From contig NZ_BMNE01000009.1 in assembly GCF_014646295.1 (NCBI RefSeq), positions 1 through 64,000 on the forward strand: a stretch of 64,000 bases of DNA. Reading direction: 5' to 3'. Of this stretch, positions 1-8,574 are shown piece after piece. The stretch is from Nocardia rhizosphaerihabitans. Its GTDB lineage: Bacteria; Actinomycetota; Actinomycetes; Mycobacteriales; Mycobacteriaceae. A program made the position numbers and the translations under genes. Within the stretch, counting starts at the first letter, position 1. The number at the start of each line of letters is the position of its first letter. The notes beneath the pieces were generated by a model, which searched no databases, was not told the origin of the DNA, and was given only the letters and a program-made list of their open reading frames with translations.

Positions 1-59
1 ACCTGCGCCGATGGTACTGCACTCGACAGGGTGTGGGAGAGTAGGACACCGCCGGAACA
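1..59 (+). rRNA. rrf: 5S ribosomal RNA, 3' end only
   Basis: The first 59 bases match the 3' half of an actinobacterial 5S rRNA. They contain the GATGGTACTGC loop/stem segment, the GGGTGTGGGAGAGTAGGACAC segment (shown in two overlapping pieces: GGGTGTGGGAGA and AGAGTAGGACAC) and the closing CGCCGGAACA. The gene starts left of the window, so the window opens at the end of an rRNA operon transcribed rightwards. The exact 3' end is set by analogy with mycobacterial 5S and could differ by a base or two. Confidence 0.93.
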
Positions 60-66
60 TCCTTCG

Positions 67-98
67 CGATAGGGGACCCAGAATTGGGTCCCCTATCG
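67..98 (+). terminator. Intrinsic terminator of the rRNA operon
   Basis: A perfect 14-bp inverted repeat (CGATAGGGGACCCA / TGGGTCCCCTATCG) with a GAAT loop begins eight bases after the 5S end. It has no long T tract, which is usual in high-GC actinobacteria. The position and perfect stem fit termination of rRNA transcription ahead of the protein gene at 230. Confidence 0.9.
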
Positions 99-229
99 GC
101 GTTTGTGGGGCCGATGACGGTCCTGGCACACCAGGCGGACGATGCCCCGTCCTCCGCCCGTGGTTGAATTCTTGTAGGCGGGGCCATGACAACACTCCCC
201 GAGGCCGGGGAATCTAGAAAGGGATCGCC

Positions 230-2749
230 GTGTCGGAACACAACGACGGACGGAAGCCTTTCCGCCGGGACGGAGACGCCCGCGGTTTCGGCCGGCGCGG
301 CGAACCGACCGATCGCCCCCGAGGCGGACACGGCGACAACCGTGGCGCAGGACGTGGCGAAGGCGGCGGTTTCCGCCGCAACGACGACAATCGTGGCAGC
401 CGTGGTGGTTCCGAGGGCCAGCGTGGCGGCTTCAACCGCGATGACCGCGGCGGCTCCGGCGATCGTGGCGGCTTCCGCCGCAACGACAATGACGACCGCT
501 CGCGCGGCAGCTCGGACCGTGGCGGCGATCGCGGCGGCTACCAGCGCCGCGACGATGCAGGCCGCGGTGGCTACCAGCGCCGCGACGACAATGACCGTGG
601 TGGTTTCCGCCGCAGCGACAGTGGCGACCGTGGCGGTTACCAGAAGCGCGACGACGCGAGCCGTGGCTCCTCCGGTGACCGCGGCGGCTTCCGTCGTCGT
701 GACGAATCCGACCGTCCCGCAGGTGGTTTCGACCGCGGCGGCGACCGTGGTGGCTACCGCCGCCACGATGACGACCGTCCCCGTGGCGGTTCGGATCGTG
801 GTGGCGATCGCGGCGGCTACCAGCGTCGCGAAGGTGACGACCGTTCGCGCGGCGGCTATGACCGTGGTGACCGCGGCGGCTTCCGGCGCGACAACGACGA
901 CCGTCCCCGCGGTGGCTCGGGCTTCCGCAGGAACGAAGGCGACGACCGCTCGCGCGGTGGTTCGGACCGCGGCGATTTCCGGCGCGGCGACAGTGGCGAC
1001 CGTGGTGGCTACCAGCAGCGCGACGACGCGGGTCGCGGTGGCTCCGGCGACCGTGGTGGTTTCCGGCGCAGCGACAGTGGCGACCGTGGCGGTTACCAGC
1101 AGCGCGACGATGCGAGTCGTGGCTCCTCCGGTGACCGCGGCGGCTTCCGGCGCGGCGACAGTGGCGACCGTGGTGGCTACCAGCAGCGCGATGACGCGGG
1201 CCGTGGAGGCTCCGGCGATCGTGGTGGCTTCCGCCGCAACGAGGGCGATGACCGTTCGCGTGGAAGTTCGGACCGTGGTGGCTTCCGCCGCAACGAAGGT
1301 GACGATCGTTCGCGTGGAAGTTCGGACCGTGGTGGCTTCCGCCGCAACGAAGGTGACGATCGTTCGCGTGGTGGTGCCGATCGTGGCGGCGACCGCGGTG
1401 GTTTCCGTCGCGACAGCGGTGACCGTGGTGGTTACCAGCGTCGCGATGATACGGGCCGTGGCGGTTCCGGCGATCGTGGTGGCTTCCGCCGCAACGAGGG
1501 CGATGACCGTTCGCGTGGAAGTTCGGATCGTGGCGGCTTCAAGCGCGGCGAGGGCTCGGATCGTGGCGGCTACCAGCGGCGCGAAGACAACGATCGCGGG
1601 CGCGGTGGCTTCAAGCGGGGCGGCGACTCCGGTGGGAACCGCTACGTCGGCGAGGACGGTGCGCCGCTGGACGGCACGTACCGCGAGAAGCGGCGCGAGC
1701 GCGAAGGCGATGTCCTCGGCGTTGTCTCGTCGGCGGCCGCATCGGACGCCGATGCCACGGGTATCGAGCAGGCCGACATCGAGTCGGCCGACGTCGAGGC
1801 AGCAGCAAGCGATGAGATCGCACCCGCGTCCACTGAGCAGTCCGACGACACCTCGTCGGCCACCGAGCGCGCCGAGTCCGCGGACGAGGTAGTCGCCGAG
1901 CCTGCGAACAAGGACATCGACGAGGTAGCCGACGATCGCGACGCGGCAGAGACCTCGGCTCGCGCGGCGGAGTCCGGCTACGGCAGCCGTGGCGCCGATG
2001 ACCGTGACGACCGCCGTCGCGGCGGCGAAGGCGCCCGGACCGCGGGCGGACGGTCCACCGACCGCCGCGCGGCGCGTCCGGACGAGCCGGATCTGCCGGA
2101 AGACGTCCAGGCCTCCGATCTCGATCCGGCCGTGCGCCGCGATCTGTTGAGCCTGGACAAGAACAATGCCGAGACCGTCGCCCGGCACATGGTGATGGCC
2201 GTCGAGCTGCTCGAAGACGACCCCCGCCTCGCCCTGGCACATGCCAGGGCCGCCCGGCAGCGGGCGGGCCGCATCGCGGTCGTGCGCGAGACCGCGGGTG
2301 TGGTGGCGTACCACGCCGAGGAATGGGCCGAGGCGCTCTCGGAGCTGCGGACCGCGCGACGCATGTCGGGTGGCTCCGGGCTGCTCGCCGTGATGGCCGA
2401 CTGCGAGCGCGGTCTCGGGCGGCCGGAACGGGCCATCGAGCTCGGCCGCAGCGAAGAGGCGCAGGCGCTCAGTGGTGACGAGGCCACCGAGCTGCGGATC
2501 GTGGTCGCCGGCGCGCGGATGGACCTGGGTCAGTTCGACCAGGCCGTCGTGACGCTGCAGACCCCCGATCTGGATCCGGCGCGCACCGGTTCGGCCGCCG
2601 CGCGCCTGTTCTACGCCTACGCCGACGCGCTGGTCGCGGCGGGCCGCACCGACGACGGTCTGCAGTGGTTCCTCAATGCCGCTGCCGCCGACCTCGACGA
2701 CGAAACCGACGCCGAGGACCGCGCCGCGGAACTCACCGGGGACGCGTAG
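230..2749 (+). CDS. RGG-repeat protein with C-terminal TPR domain (Rv1691-type)
   Basis: This 839-residue protein starts at GTG with a GAAAGGG ribosome-binding site just upstream. Residues about 5-480 are a low-complexity array of units such as DRGGFRRNEGDDRSRG and RGGYQRRDD, rich in Arg, Gly, Asp and Ser. An acidic Ala/Glu-rich linker follows (about 490-600). Residues about 625-835 form an alpha-helical tetratricopeptide-like domain. Gene order identifies the C-terminal part with M. tuberculosis Rv1691, which I recall as roughly 250 residues without the long arm. RGG/RG arms in other proteins commonly bind RNA, so an RNA- or ribosome-linked role is my inference. The gene follows an rRNA operon. 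Its function is not established. Confidence 0.85.
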   Translation: MSEHNDGRKPFRRDGDARGFGRRGEPTDRPRGGHGDNRGAGRGEGGGFRRNDDNRGSRGGSEGQRGGFNRDDRGGSGDRGGFRRNDNDDRSRGSSDRGGDRGGYQRRDDAGRGGYQRRDDNDRGGFRRSDSGDRGGYQKRDDASRGSSGDRGGFRRRDESDRPAGGFDRGGDRGGYRRHDDDRPRGGSDRGGDRGGYQRREGDDRSRGGYDRGDRGGFRRDNDDRPRGGSGFRRNEGDDRSRGGSDRGDFRRGDSGDRGGYQQRDDAGRGGSGDRGGFRRSDSGDRGGYQQRDDASRGSSGDRGGFRRGDSGDRGGYQQRDDAGRGGSGDRGGFRRNEGDDRSRGSSDRGGFRRNEGDDRSRGSSDRGGFRRNEGDDRSRGGADRGGDRGGFRRDSGDRGGYQRRDDTGRGGSGDRGGFRRNEGDDRSRGSSDRGGFKRGEGSDRGGYQRREDNDRGRGGFKRGGDSGGNRYVGEDGAPLDGTYREKRREREGDVLGVVSSAAASDADATGIEQADIESADVEAAASDEIAPASTEQSDDTSSATERAESADEVVAEPANKDIDEVADDRDAAETSARAAESGYGSRGADDRDDRRRGGEGARTAGGRSTDRRAARPDEPDLPEDVQASDLDPAVRRDLLSLDKNNAETVARHMVMAVELLEDDPRLALAHARAARQRAGRIAVVRETAGVVAYHAEEWAEALSELRTARRMSGGSGLLAVMADCERGLGRPERAIELGRSEEAQALSGDEATELRIVVAGARMDLGQFDQAVVTLQTPDLDPARTGSAAARLFYAYADALVAAGRTDDGLQWFLNAAAADLDDETDAEDRAAELTGDA
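300..1640 (+). repeat. In-gene RGG-coding repeat array with 54-bp tandem units
   Basis: The 5' half of the gene at 230 is built from near-identical short units coding for DRGG-type peptides. Two consecutive identical 54-bp units (18 codons each) lie at 1255-1308 and 1309-1362, and a third copy begins at 1363. Related units recur near 1218, 1479 and 1514. Such arrays change length by slippage or unequal recombination, so copy number may vary between strains or be collapsed in an assembly. Confidence 0.85.
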
Positions 2750-2764
2750 TAGCTCCAGCACTCG

Positions 2765-2811
2765 ACGGCCGCAGGCCGGGTACCCGATAGCGGTTCCCGT
2801 CCTGCGGCCGT
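2765..2811 (+). terminator. Probable terminator after the RGG/TPR gene
   Basis: A 10-bp perfect inverted repeat (ACGGCCGCAG / CTGCGGCCGT) lies 15 bases after the stop codon. It encloses a second imperfect stem (CGGGTACC / GGTTCCCG). The nested GC-rich hairpin fits a terminator, although it lacks a T tract. Confidence 0.65.
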
Positions 2812-3193
2812 TCTGCGTCAGGGTCAGAAGGCGCCGAACAGAGCGGGCCGGTACGGCCGAGCGGCACCTGCAGGGTGGTGTTCGACCAGGTGGAACAGGA
2901 TTGGCTCGCCGCTGACGATGGCGGAACACCGGCCTCGGCGGCGGGTACCGCTCGGCGGCCGCGTACTGAGCCATGCCGTTGAGTGGTGAAGTGGCCGGTG
3001 GTGACTTGAATCACCGGGGCGGTGGCGACGCGCGCGAGGCCGTGCGCCGAAACCGGGCACACCGTGCACGGACGGTCACGGCATGCTCGATCATGAAGGG
3101 TGCGAGCACGATTCGACGGCCCAGAGCTGTCGGTGGGTTCGCCTAGGGTCGGCAGGTGTGTTCGGCCCGCCAGTAACGACGGAGTGAGGGTGT
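2812..3193. other. Intergenic stretch without a recognised gene
   Basis: Between the terminator and the HAD phosphatase gene I see no convincing coding frame or RNA gene. The sequence becomes somewhat less GC-rich after about 3060. The promoter for the next operon is probably in the last 120 bases, but I could not pick out convincing -35 and -10 elements. Confidence 0.5.
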
Positions 3194-4087
3194 GTGAACC
3201 GGCTACGCGATCAATACGACGCTTTGCTGCTCGATCTGGACGGAACGCTGTACCGCGGTCCCGAGGTGATCGACGGTGCCCCGAAAGCGCTCGCTCCGGA
3301 CGGTGATTCGGCGCAGCGGCTGGTGTACGTCACCAACAACGCGGCCCGTGGGCCGGGCCCGGTCGCCGACCATCTGGCCGAGCTGGGCTATCCGGCCACG
3401 GCCGAGGACGTGGTGACCAGCGCTCAGGCCGCGGCCGGGATGCTGGCGCACCGGCTGGCCCCCGGAGCCCGGGTGCTCGTCGTCGGCACCGACGATCTCG
3501 CCGCCGAGGTCGAAGCGGTCGGCCTCGTGCCGATCCGCCGGTTCGGCGACGTACCGCCCGAAGCCGTCGTCCAGGGGCATTCGCCGACCACCGCGTGGCC
3601 GGACCTCGCCGAAGCCGCGTACGCGCTGCGGGCGGGTGCGTTGTGGGTCGCCGCCAACACCGACCGCACCCTGCCGAACGAGCGCGGACTCGCGCCGGGC
3701 AACGGGTCCATGGTCGCGGCGCTGCGCACCGCCTCCGATCGTGAGCCGCTGGTCGCGGGCAAGCCGTACGCGCCGCTGATGGAAGACGCGCTCGAGCGTT
3801 GCGGCGCCCGCAACGCGCTGGTCGTCGGCGATCGCCTCGACACCGATATCGAGGGCGCCAACGGGCTCGGGCTCGACTCGCTGCTGGTGCTGACCGGGGT
3901 CAGCACGCTCGAGGAAGTGGTCATCGCGCCCCCGGCGCAGGTGCCCACCTATATCGCCACCTCACTCGACGCCCTCAACGCCGACATCGTGCCGGAAGCG
4001 GTCGCGCCTGCGGCTGTCGCGGAACTGTTGCGACAGCACCCCGGCCGGGCGGTACGGGTGCGCGCAGTCGATTCGGAAATCCGATAG
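3194..4087 (+). CDS. HAD-family phosphatase, glycerol-3-phosphate phosphatase type (Rv1692)
   Basis: This 297-residue HAD-IIA (NagD-like) hydrolase starts at GTG with GGAG about nine bases upstream. The nucleophile motif LLDLDGTLYRG lies near residue 12. VTNNAARGP is the second HAD motif. GKPYAPLMEDAL supplies the conserved Lys, and VVGDRLDTDIEGAN supplies the metal-binding aspartates. By gene order and length it corresponds to M. tuberculosis Rv1692, reported as a D-glycerol-3-phosphate phosphatase in phospholipid recycling. It heads a compact operon with the small gene at 4101, tlyA, nadK and recN. Family assignment is firm; the substrate comes from the orthologue only. Confidence 0.9.
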   Translation: MNRLRDQYDALLLDLDGTLYRGPEVIDGAPKALAPDGDSAQRLVYVTNNAARGPGPVADHLAELGYPATAEDVVTSAQAAAGMLAHRLAPGARVLVVGTDDLAAEVEAVGLVPIRRFGDVPPEAVVQGHSPTTAWPDLAEAAYALRAGALWVAANTDRTLPNERGLAPGNGSMVAALRTASDREPLVAGKPYAPLMEDALERCGARNALVVGDRLDTDIEGANGLGLDSLLVLTGVSTLEEVVIAPPAQVPTYIATSLDALNADIVPEAVAPAAVAELLRQHPGRAVRVRAVDSEIR

Positions 4088-4100
4088 CGTTGACGACACG

Positions 4101-4388
4101 ATGAGTACTCCGAGTTCACCGCCGACCGGCGCGCCACAGCCACCCCGCCCCGGGATCCCACTGCCGGGCAGTCACCTGCCCGGTGGTCAGGCGCGGCCGG
4201 AACCGGCCGACCCGAACCGGATCAAGGCCGAGGTCGACGCGCTGCTCGCCGAACTCGGCGCGACCCCCTCGGTCACCGGCCCGGCCGAGAACACCGAGGC
4301 CGGTGCCGACATCACCCGTCGTGCGCGCATCCTCGAGCAGGCGCACGACGTGCTGGTGGATGCCCTGGCGACAGTGGACAAGATCTGA
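4101..4388 (+). CDS. Small conserved protein (Rv1693-type)
   Basis: This is a 95-residue protein. The N-terminal half is Pro/Gly-rich and probably disordered. The C-terminal half, beginning near NRIKAEVDALLAELG, is predicted helical and ends HDVLVDALATVDKI. It lies between the HAD phosphatase and tlyA, exactly as Rv1693 does in mycobacteria. It starts at ATG 13 bases after the upstream stop, and its stop nearly abuts the tlyA start. The position supports a real gene. I know of no function for the family. Confidence 0.75.
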   Translation: MSTPSSPPTGAPQPPRPGIPLPGSHLPGGQARPEPADPNRIKAEVDALLAELGATPSVTGPAENTEAGADITRRARILEQAHDVLVDALATVDKI

Positions 4389-4389
4389 G

Positions 4390-5211
4390 GTGGCCAGGCG
4401 AGCGCGTGTGGACGCCGAACTGGTTCGCCGCGGATTGGCGCGATCGCGAGAACACGCGGTCGAGCTGATCAGCGCGGGGCGCGTCCTGATTGCCGGAACC
4501 GTCGCGGTGAAACCGGCGACGGCGGTGGAGACCGGTACCCCGCTGATCGTGCGGGAGGAACCCGACGAGGTGTCGTGGGCCTCGCGTGGTGCGCACAAGC
4601 TGCTCGGCGCGCTCGAGGCGTTCGAGCCGCAGGGGCTCAGTGTCGCGGGTAAGCGATGCCTGGACGCGGGAGCGTCGACCGGTGGGTTCACCGACGTGCT
4701 GCTGTCGCGCGGCGCGAAGGAGGTGGCCGCGGTCGACGTCGGGTACGGCCAGCTGATCTGGCGGTTGCAGAACGACGACCGGGTCCAGGTGTACGACCGG
4801 ACCAACGTGCGCAACATCACCCCCGAAACCATCGGCGGCACAGTCGAATCCGTCGTCGGTGACCTGTCGTTCATCTCGCTGGGACTGGTGCTGCCCGCGC
4901 TCGCGGCCTGTGCCGCCGACGGCGCGGATCTGCTGCCGATGGTGAAGCCGCAGTTCGAGGTCGGCAAGGAACGGGTCGGTTCCGGTGGCGTGGTGCGCGA
5001 TCCGGCGTTGCGCGCCGAAGTGGTGTGCGAAGTCGCCGCCGCGGCGGGCGCGCTCGGGTTGCGGACACAGGGTGTGGTGGCCAGCCCGCTGCCCGGACCG
5101 TCGGGCAATGTCGAGTACTTCCTGTGGCTGCGCAAGGTCGGGCCGTTCGAGTACGACACCGCGCAGGTGGAGGCCCTGGTGGCCCGTGCGGTCGAGGAGG
5201 GTCCGCAGTGA
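4390..5211 (+). CDS. tlyA: rRNA 2'-O-methyltransferase TlyA
   Basis: This 273-residue protein matches M. tuberculosis TlyA along its whole length. An N-terminal S4 RNA-binding domain begins MARRARVDAELVRRGLARSR. A FtsJ/RrmJ-type Rossmann methyltransferase follows, with the SAM-binding segment CLDAGASTGGFTDVLL (about residues 88-103) and the motif VVGDLSFISLGLVLPAL. TlyA methylates ribose 2'-OH groups in 16S and 23S rRNA; its loss in M. tuberculosis gives capreomycin resistance. The frame is open further upstream, but the GTG at 4390 gives the family N-terminus. It begins one base after the stop of the small upstream gene. Confidence 0.96.
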   Translation: MARRARVDAELVRRGLARSREHAVELISAGRVLIAGTVAVKPATAVETGTPLIVREEPDEVSWASRGAHKLLGALEAFEPQGLSVAGKRCLDAGASTGGFTDVLLSRGAKEVAAVDVGYGQLIWRLQNDDRVQVYDRTNVRNITPETIGGTVESVVGDLSFISLGLVLPALAACAADGADLLPMVKPQFEVGKERVGSGGVVRDPALRAEVVCEVAAAAGALGLRTQGVVASPLPGPSGNVEYFLWLRKVGPFEYDTAQVEALVARAVEEGPQ

Positions 5212-6164
5212 ACACGCACGACGGCGGCAGGGAGATCCTGCTCGTCGCCCATCCCGGTCGCGCGGAGATCATCGAGACCGCGCACCGGGTGGCGAAGATC
5301 TTCGCCGAAGCGGGCATCTGCCTGCGGGTACTGGCCGACGAGGCCGACAGCACCCGATTCGAGGACGAGCCCGGCGGCTACCCGGTGCGGGTGGTGCCGC
5401 ACAGCCCGTCCGCGGCGCTGGGCTGCGAGATGGTGCTCGCCCTCGGCGGTGACGGCACCTTCCTGCGCGCGGCCGAACTCGGTCGCCCGAGCGGGGTGCC
5501 CGTGCTCGGAATCAATCTGGGCCGCATCGGTTTCCTCACCGAAGCCGAGGCCGAGCACCTCGACGAGGCGCTGGCCCAGGTGGTCGACCGGGACTATCCC
5601 GTGGAAGACCGGATGACCATCGACGTCACCGTCCGGGTCGACGACACGATCGTCGAACGCGGCTGGGCGCTCAACGAAGCCAGTATCGAGAACGCGCAGC
5701 GCATGGGCGTACTGGAAGTGGTGCTCGAGGTCGACGGGCGGCCGGTCTCGTCGTTCGGCTGCGACGGCATCCTCATCTCCACGCCGACCGGGTCGACTGC
5801 CTACGCGTTCTCCGCGGGCGGACCGGTGGTGTGGCCGGAACTCGAAGCGATGCTGGTCATTCCGAGCAACGCCCATGCGCTGTTCGCGCGTCCGCTGGTG
5901 ACCAGCCCGGATTCGTTGATCGCCGTGGAGACGGTGGCGACCGGACACGACGCGATCGTGTTCCTCGACGGCAGGCGCACCCTGGCCCTGCCGCGCGGTG
6001 GCCGCGCCGAAGTGGTCCGCGGCGAACGACCGGTGCGGTGGGTGCGGCTGGATTCCGCGCCGTTCGCCGACCGGATGGTGCGCAAGTTCCAGCTGCCGGT
6101 CACCGGCTGGCGGGGTAGACATCGAACGGAGAACAGCCGCGATGCTGACAGAGATCAGGATTGA
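5208..6164 (+). CDS. nadK: NAD kinase
   Basis: This 318-residue ATP-NAD kinase makes NADP from NAD. The GGDGTF motif that binds ATP phosphates is at about residues 80-85. The second conserved segment, GCDGILISTPTGSTAY, is near residue 184 and belongs to the NAD-binding domain. The GTG start overlaps the tlyA stop (GTGA), so translation is probably coupled. The length is close to mycobacterial PpnK (307 residues). A longer open frame extends upstream inside tlyA but is not needed. The gene order tlyA-nadK-recN is conserved in mycobacteria. Confidence 0.96.
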   Translation: MNTHDGGREILLVAHPGRAEIIETAHRVAKIFAEAGICLRVLADEADSTRFEDEPGGYPVRVVPHSPSAALGCEMVLALGGDGTFLRAAELGRPSGVPVLGINLGRIGFLTEAEAEHLDEALAQVVDRDYPVEDRMTIDVTVRVDDTIVERGWALNEASIENAQRMGVLEVVLEVDGRPVSSFGCDGILISTPTGSTAYAFSAGGPVVWPELEAMLVIPSNAHALFARPLVTSPDSLIAVETVATGHDAIVFLDGRRTLALPRGGRAEVVRGERPVRWVRLDSAPFADRMVRKFQLPVTGWRGRHRTENSRDADRDQD

Positions 6165-7911
6165 CGGACTAGGCGTCATCTCGACGGCGACCGCGCAGTT
6201 CCATGCGGGTCTGACCGTGCTCACCGGTGAGACCGGTGCGGGCAAGACCATGGTCGTCACCAGCCTGCACCTGCTCAGCGGCGCGCGCGCCGACGCGGGC
6301 CGGGTGCGGCTCGGCGCGGCGAAGGCCGTGGTCGAAGGCCGGTTCGTCATCGACGATGTCAACGAAGCGGCCCGCGCGGCCGTCAGCGAGGTGCTGGAAT
6401 CCGCCGCCGCCGAGGCCGACGAGGACGGCAGCGTGATCGCCGTGCGCACGGTCAACAGCGACGGGCGTTCGCGTGCGCACCTCGGTGGTCGCGGTGTGCC
6501 GGCGGCGGTCCTCGGTGAGTTCACCTCCCGGCTGCTGACCGTGCACGGCCAGAACGACCAGCTGCGCCTGCAGCGCCCGGAACAGCAACTCGCGGCGCTC
6601 GATCAGTTCGCCGGCGACGGCGTCGCCGGGCTGCTGCGCAAGTATCAGGTGCACCGTCGATCGTGGCTCGATGCCCGCACCGAGCTGCTCGAGCGGACGG
6701 CGCGCAGCAGGGAACTGGCGCTCGAAGCCGACCGGCTCAAGCATTCGCTCGCCGAAATCGACGGCATCGCACCGGAACCCGGCGAGGACGCCCGTCTGGT
6801 CGCCGAGATCCGCAGGCTCAGCGACCTGGATTCGCTGCGTGAGGCGGCCGTCGCCGCGCACGAGGCACTGTCCGGTCCCACCGACGCGCCCGCCGACGGC
6901 GGGGGCGTGCTCGACCTGCTCGGTGGCGCGCGGGCCCGGCTGGATGCCGCCGACGATCCGGGGCTGAGCGGGCTCTCGCCGCGGCTCGGCGAGGCGATCG
7001 CGGTGGTCGTCGACGTGACCACCGAACTCAGCGGCTATCTGTCGGAGCTGCCGTCGGATCCCGGCGCGCTCGACTCGATGCTCACCCGCCAGGCCGAGCT
7101 GAAATCGCTGACCCGCAAATACGCGCCTGACATCGACGGCGTGATCGCCTGGGCCGACGAATCACGCGCCCGCCTGGACTCGCTCGACGTGTCCGAGGAC
7201 GCGCTGGCCAAACTCGCGGGTGAAGTCGAGACCGCGGCGGGCAAGGTGCGTGAGGCCGCCCGCAAACTCAGCGCCGCCAGAGCGAAGGTGGCGGGCAAGC
7301 TGGCCACGGCGGTGAGCACCGAGCTCGGTGGGCTGGCGATGGGCAAGGCCCGGCTCGAGGTGCAGGTGCGCCCCGTACCCGCGGGCGCCCAGGATTCGGC
7401 GCCGATCGATATCGACGGAAAGCAGCTGCACGCCGGGCCGAACGGGGTCGACGAAGTCGAGTTCCGGCTCTCGGCGCATTCCGGCGCGCAGTCGCTGCCG
7501 TTGAGCAAGAGCGCCTCCGGCGGTGAGCTCTCGCGGGTGATGCTGGCGCTCGAGGTCGTCCTGGCCGGGTCCGATCACGGCGCGACCATGGTGTTCGACG
7601 AGGTCGACGCCGGTGTCGGCGGCCGGGCGGCGGTGGAGATCGGCAAGCGGCTGGCACGGCTCGCCCGCACCCACCAGGTCATCGTGGTGACGCATCTGCC
7701 GCAGGTGGCGGCCTTTGCCGACACCCACCTCGTGGTGAACAAGTCCGACGACGGAAAAGGCAAGGTGGACAGCGGGGTTCGCACCCTGACCGACGACGAG
7801 CGGGTGGTGGAACTGGCGCGCATGCTCGCGGGTCTGGACGACACCGAGACCGGCCGCGCGCACGCGGAGGAACTGCTGGAAACCGCGCGGGCGGAGCGAG
7901 CACCGGCCTGA
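6142..7911 (+). CDS. recN: DNA repair ATPase RecN
   Basis: This 589-residue SMC-like ATPase acts in double-strand-break repair. Walker A is GETGAGKTMV at about residues 30-39. A central helical coiled-coil region follows. The C-terminal ABC signature SASGGELSRVMLALEV lies near residue 458, and Walker B TMVFDEVDAGVGG is near 483. The ATG start lies 23 bases inside nadK and gives the family start MLTEIRIDGLGVI. The frame stays open upstream, but those residues belong to the nadK shadow. The D-loop and a following His in VVTHLPQVA are present, so the ATPase looks intact. It is the last gene of the operon. Confidence 0.96.
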   Translation: MLTEIRIDGLGVISTATAQFHAGLTVLTGETGAGKTMVVTSLHLLSGARADAGRVRLGAAKAVVEGRFVIDDVNEAARAAVSEVLESAAAEADEDGSVIAVRTVNSDGRSRAHLGGRGVPAAVLGEFTSRLLTVHGQNDQLRLQRPEQQLAALDQFAGDGVAGLLRKYQVHRRSWLDARTELLERTARSRELALEADRLKHSLAEIDGIAPEPGEDARLVAEIRRLSDLDSLREAAVAAHEALSGPTDAPADGGGVLDLLGGARARLDAADDPGLSGLSPRLGEAIAVVVDVTTELSGYLSELPSDPGALDSMLTRQAELKSLTRKYAPDIDGVIAWADESRARLDSLDVSEDALAKLAGEVETAAGKVREAARKLSAARAKVAGKLATAVSTELGGLAMGKARLEVQVRPVPAGAQDSAPIDIDGKQLHAGPNGVDEVEFRLSAHSGAQSLPLSKSASGGELSRVMLALEVVLAGSDHGATMVFDEVDAGVGGRAAVEIGKRLARLARTHQVIVVTHLPQVAAFADTHLVVNKSDDGKGKVDSGVRTLTDDERVVELARMLAGLDDTETGRAHAEELLETARAERAPA

Positions 7912-7920
7912 TCCGCGGAT

Positions 7921-7951
7921 GACGTCGCCCGCGCGGGACGCGGGCGACGTC
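7921..7951. terminator. Bidirectional hairpin terminator
   Basis: A perfect 13-bp stem (GACGTCGCCCGCG / CGCGGGCGACGTC) with a five-base loop lies between the stop of recN and the stop of the convergent gene at 7959. It is symmetric and could serve both strands. Confidence 0.85.
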
Positions 7952-7958
7952 GAGGCGA

Positions 7959-8378
7959 CTACTTCAGTGCTTTGCGCACGCCGCCGATGAGCTGGTTGGT
8001 CAGCTGACGCAGGCCGAACTCGAGCACCGGTGCCGGCACGGGCAGTGACGGCTCGGAGTCCATCGTGTAGACCACGCGGGTGCCGCCGGCGGAGGTATCG
8101 GCGAAGGTGACGATGCCGACGTGGCGCTTGACCGGCGCGCCCTTGACGATCTTGTATTCCATCCGCTCGCCGGGGACCAGCGCGGTGATCTCCTCGGTGA
8201 CGCCCGCCTTGCCGAAGCCGAGCAGATGCTGCGCGCCGACGCCGGTGGCCGGATCGCCCTGCTTGATCAGCTTGACCTGGATCGGCAGGTACGGGCTGAC
8301 GGCTTCACGCTCGGTGAAGAGGCGGTAGACGATGTCGCGAGGGGCGTCGAAAACCGTCTCGACGGTGCTGCGGGGCAT
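7959..8378 (-). CDS. SRPBCC-family (polyketide cyclase/START-like) protein
   Basis: This 139-residue protein begins MPRSTVETVFDAPRDIVYRL, a typical SRPBCC/Bet v1-like opening in which a first beta-strand leads into 'APRDIVYRLF'. The rest shows the expected alternation of beta-strands and ends in a long helix (LEFGLRQLTNQLIGGVRKAL). Members bind hydrophobic ligands in a cavity, and many are annotated only as polyketide cyclase/dehydrase or lipid transport proteins. The ATG is chosen because AGGAGA lies just upstream; an in-frame extension of 18 residues has no support. It is convergent with recN. No ligand can be proposed. Confidence 0.85.
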   Translation of the reverse strand: MPRSTVETVFDAPRDIVYRLFTEREAVSPYLPIQVKLIKQGDPATGVGAQHLLGFGKAGVTEEITALVPGERMEYKIVKGAPVKRHVGIVTFADTSAGGTRVVYTMDSEPSLPVPAPVLEFGLRQLTNQLIGGVRKALK

Positions 8379-8574
8379 GATGTGTCTCCTGTCCGAGATG
8401 TCTGTGACCCGCAGCATACGGGTAATTGCCACCCCTGCTCCGATCTGGCCATCTCCGCTCGGCGGTCACCGGCTCGCCGGTGCGTCCGACATACTGGCCG
8501 GAGATCGTTGGTCAGCCGAACTTTGTGGAGTGTCCCCGTGCAGACGGGGACCGGCCGAAAGGTAGCGCGAGACG

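Noticed and set aside
1218..1380. Possible CRISPR-like array because of regular repeats
   Set aside because: Repeats are contiguous 54-bp coding units without spacers, all in frame in a protein gene.
186..1892. A 568-codon open frame rich in Ala, Val and Thr overlapping the RGG gene
   Set aside because: It is the out-of-frame reading of the same repeats; it lacks family resemblance and stops inside the acidic linker, while the RGG/TPR frame continues into a conserved domain.
4116..6524. An 802-codon minus-strand frame across tlyA, nadK and the start of recN
   Set aside because: It is an antisense shadow of high-GC genes; the sense frames match TlyA, NadK and RecN throughout.
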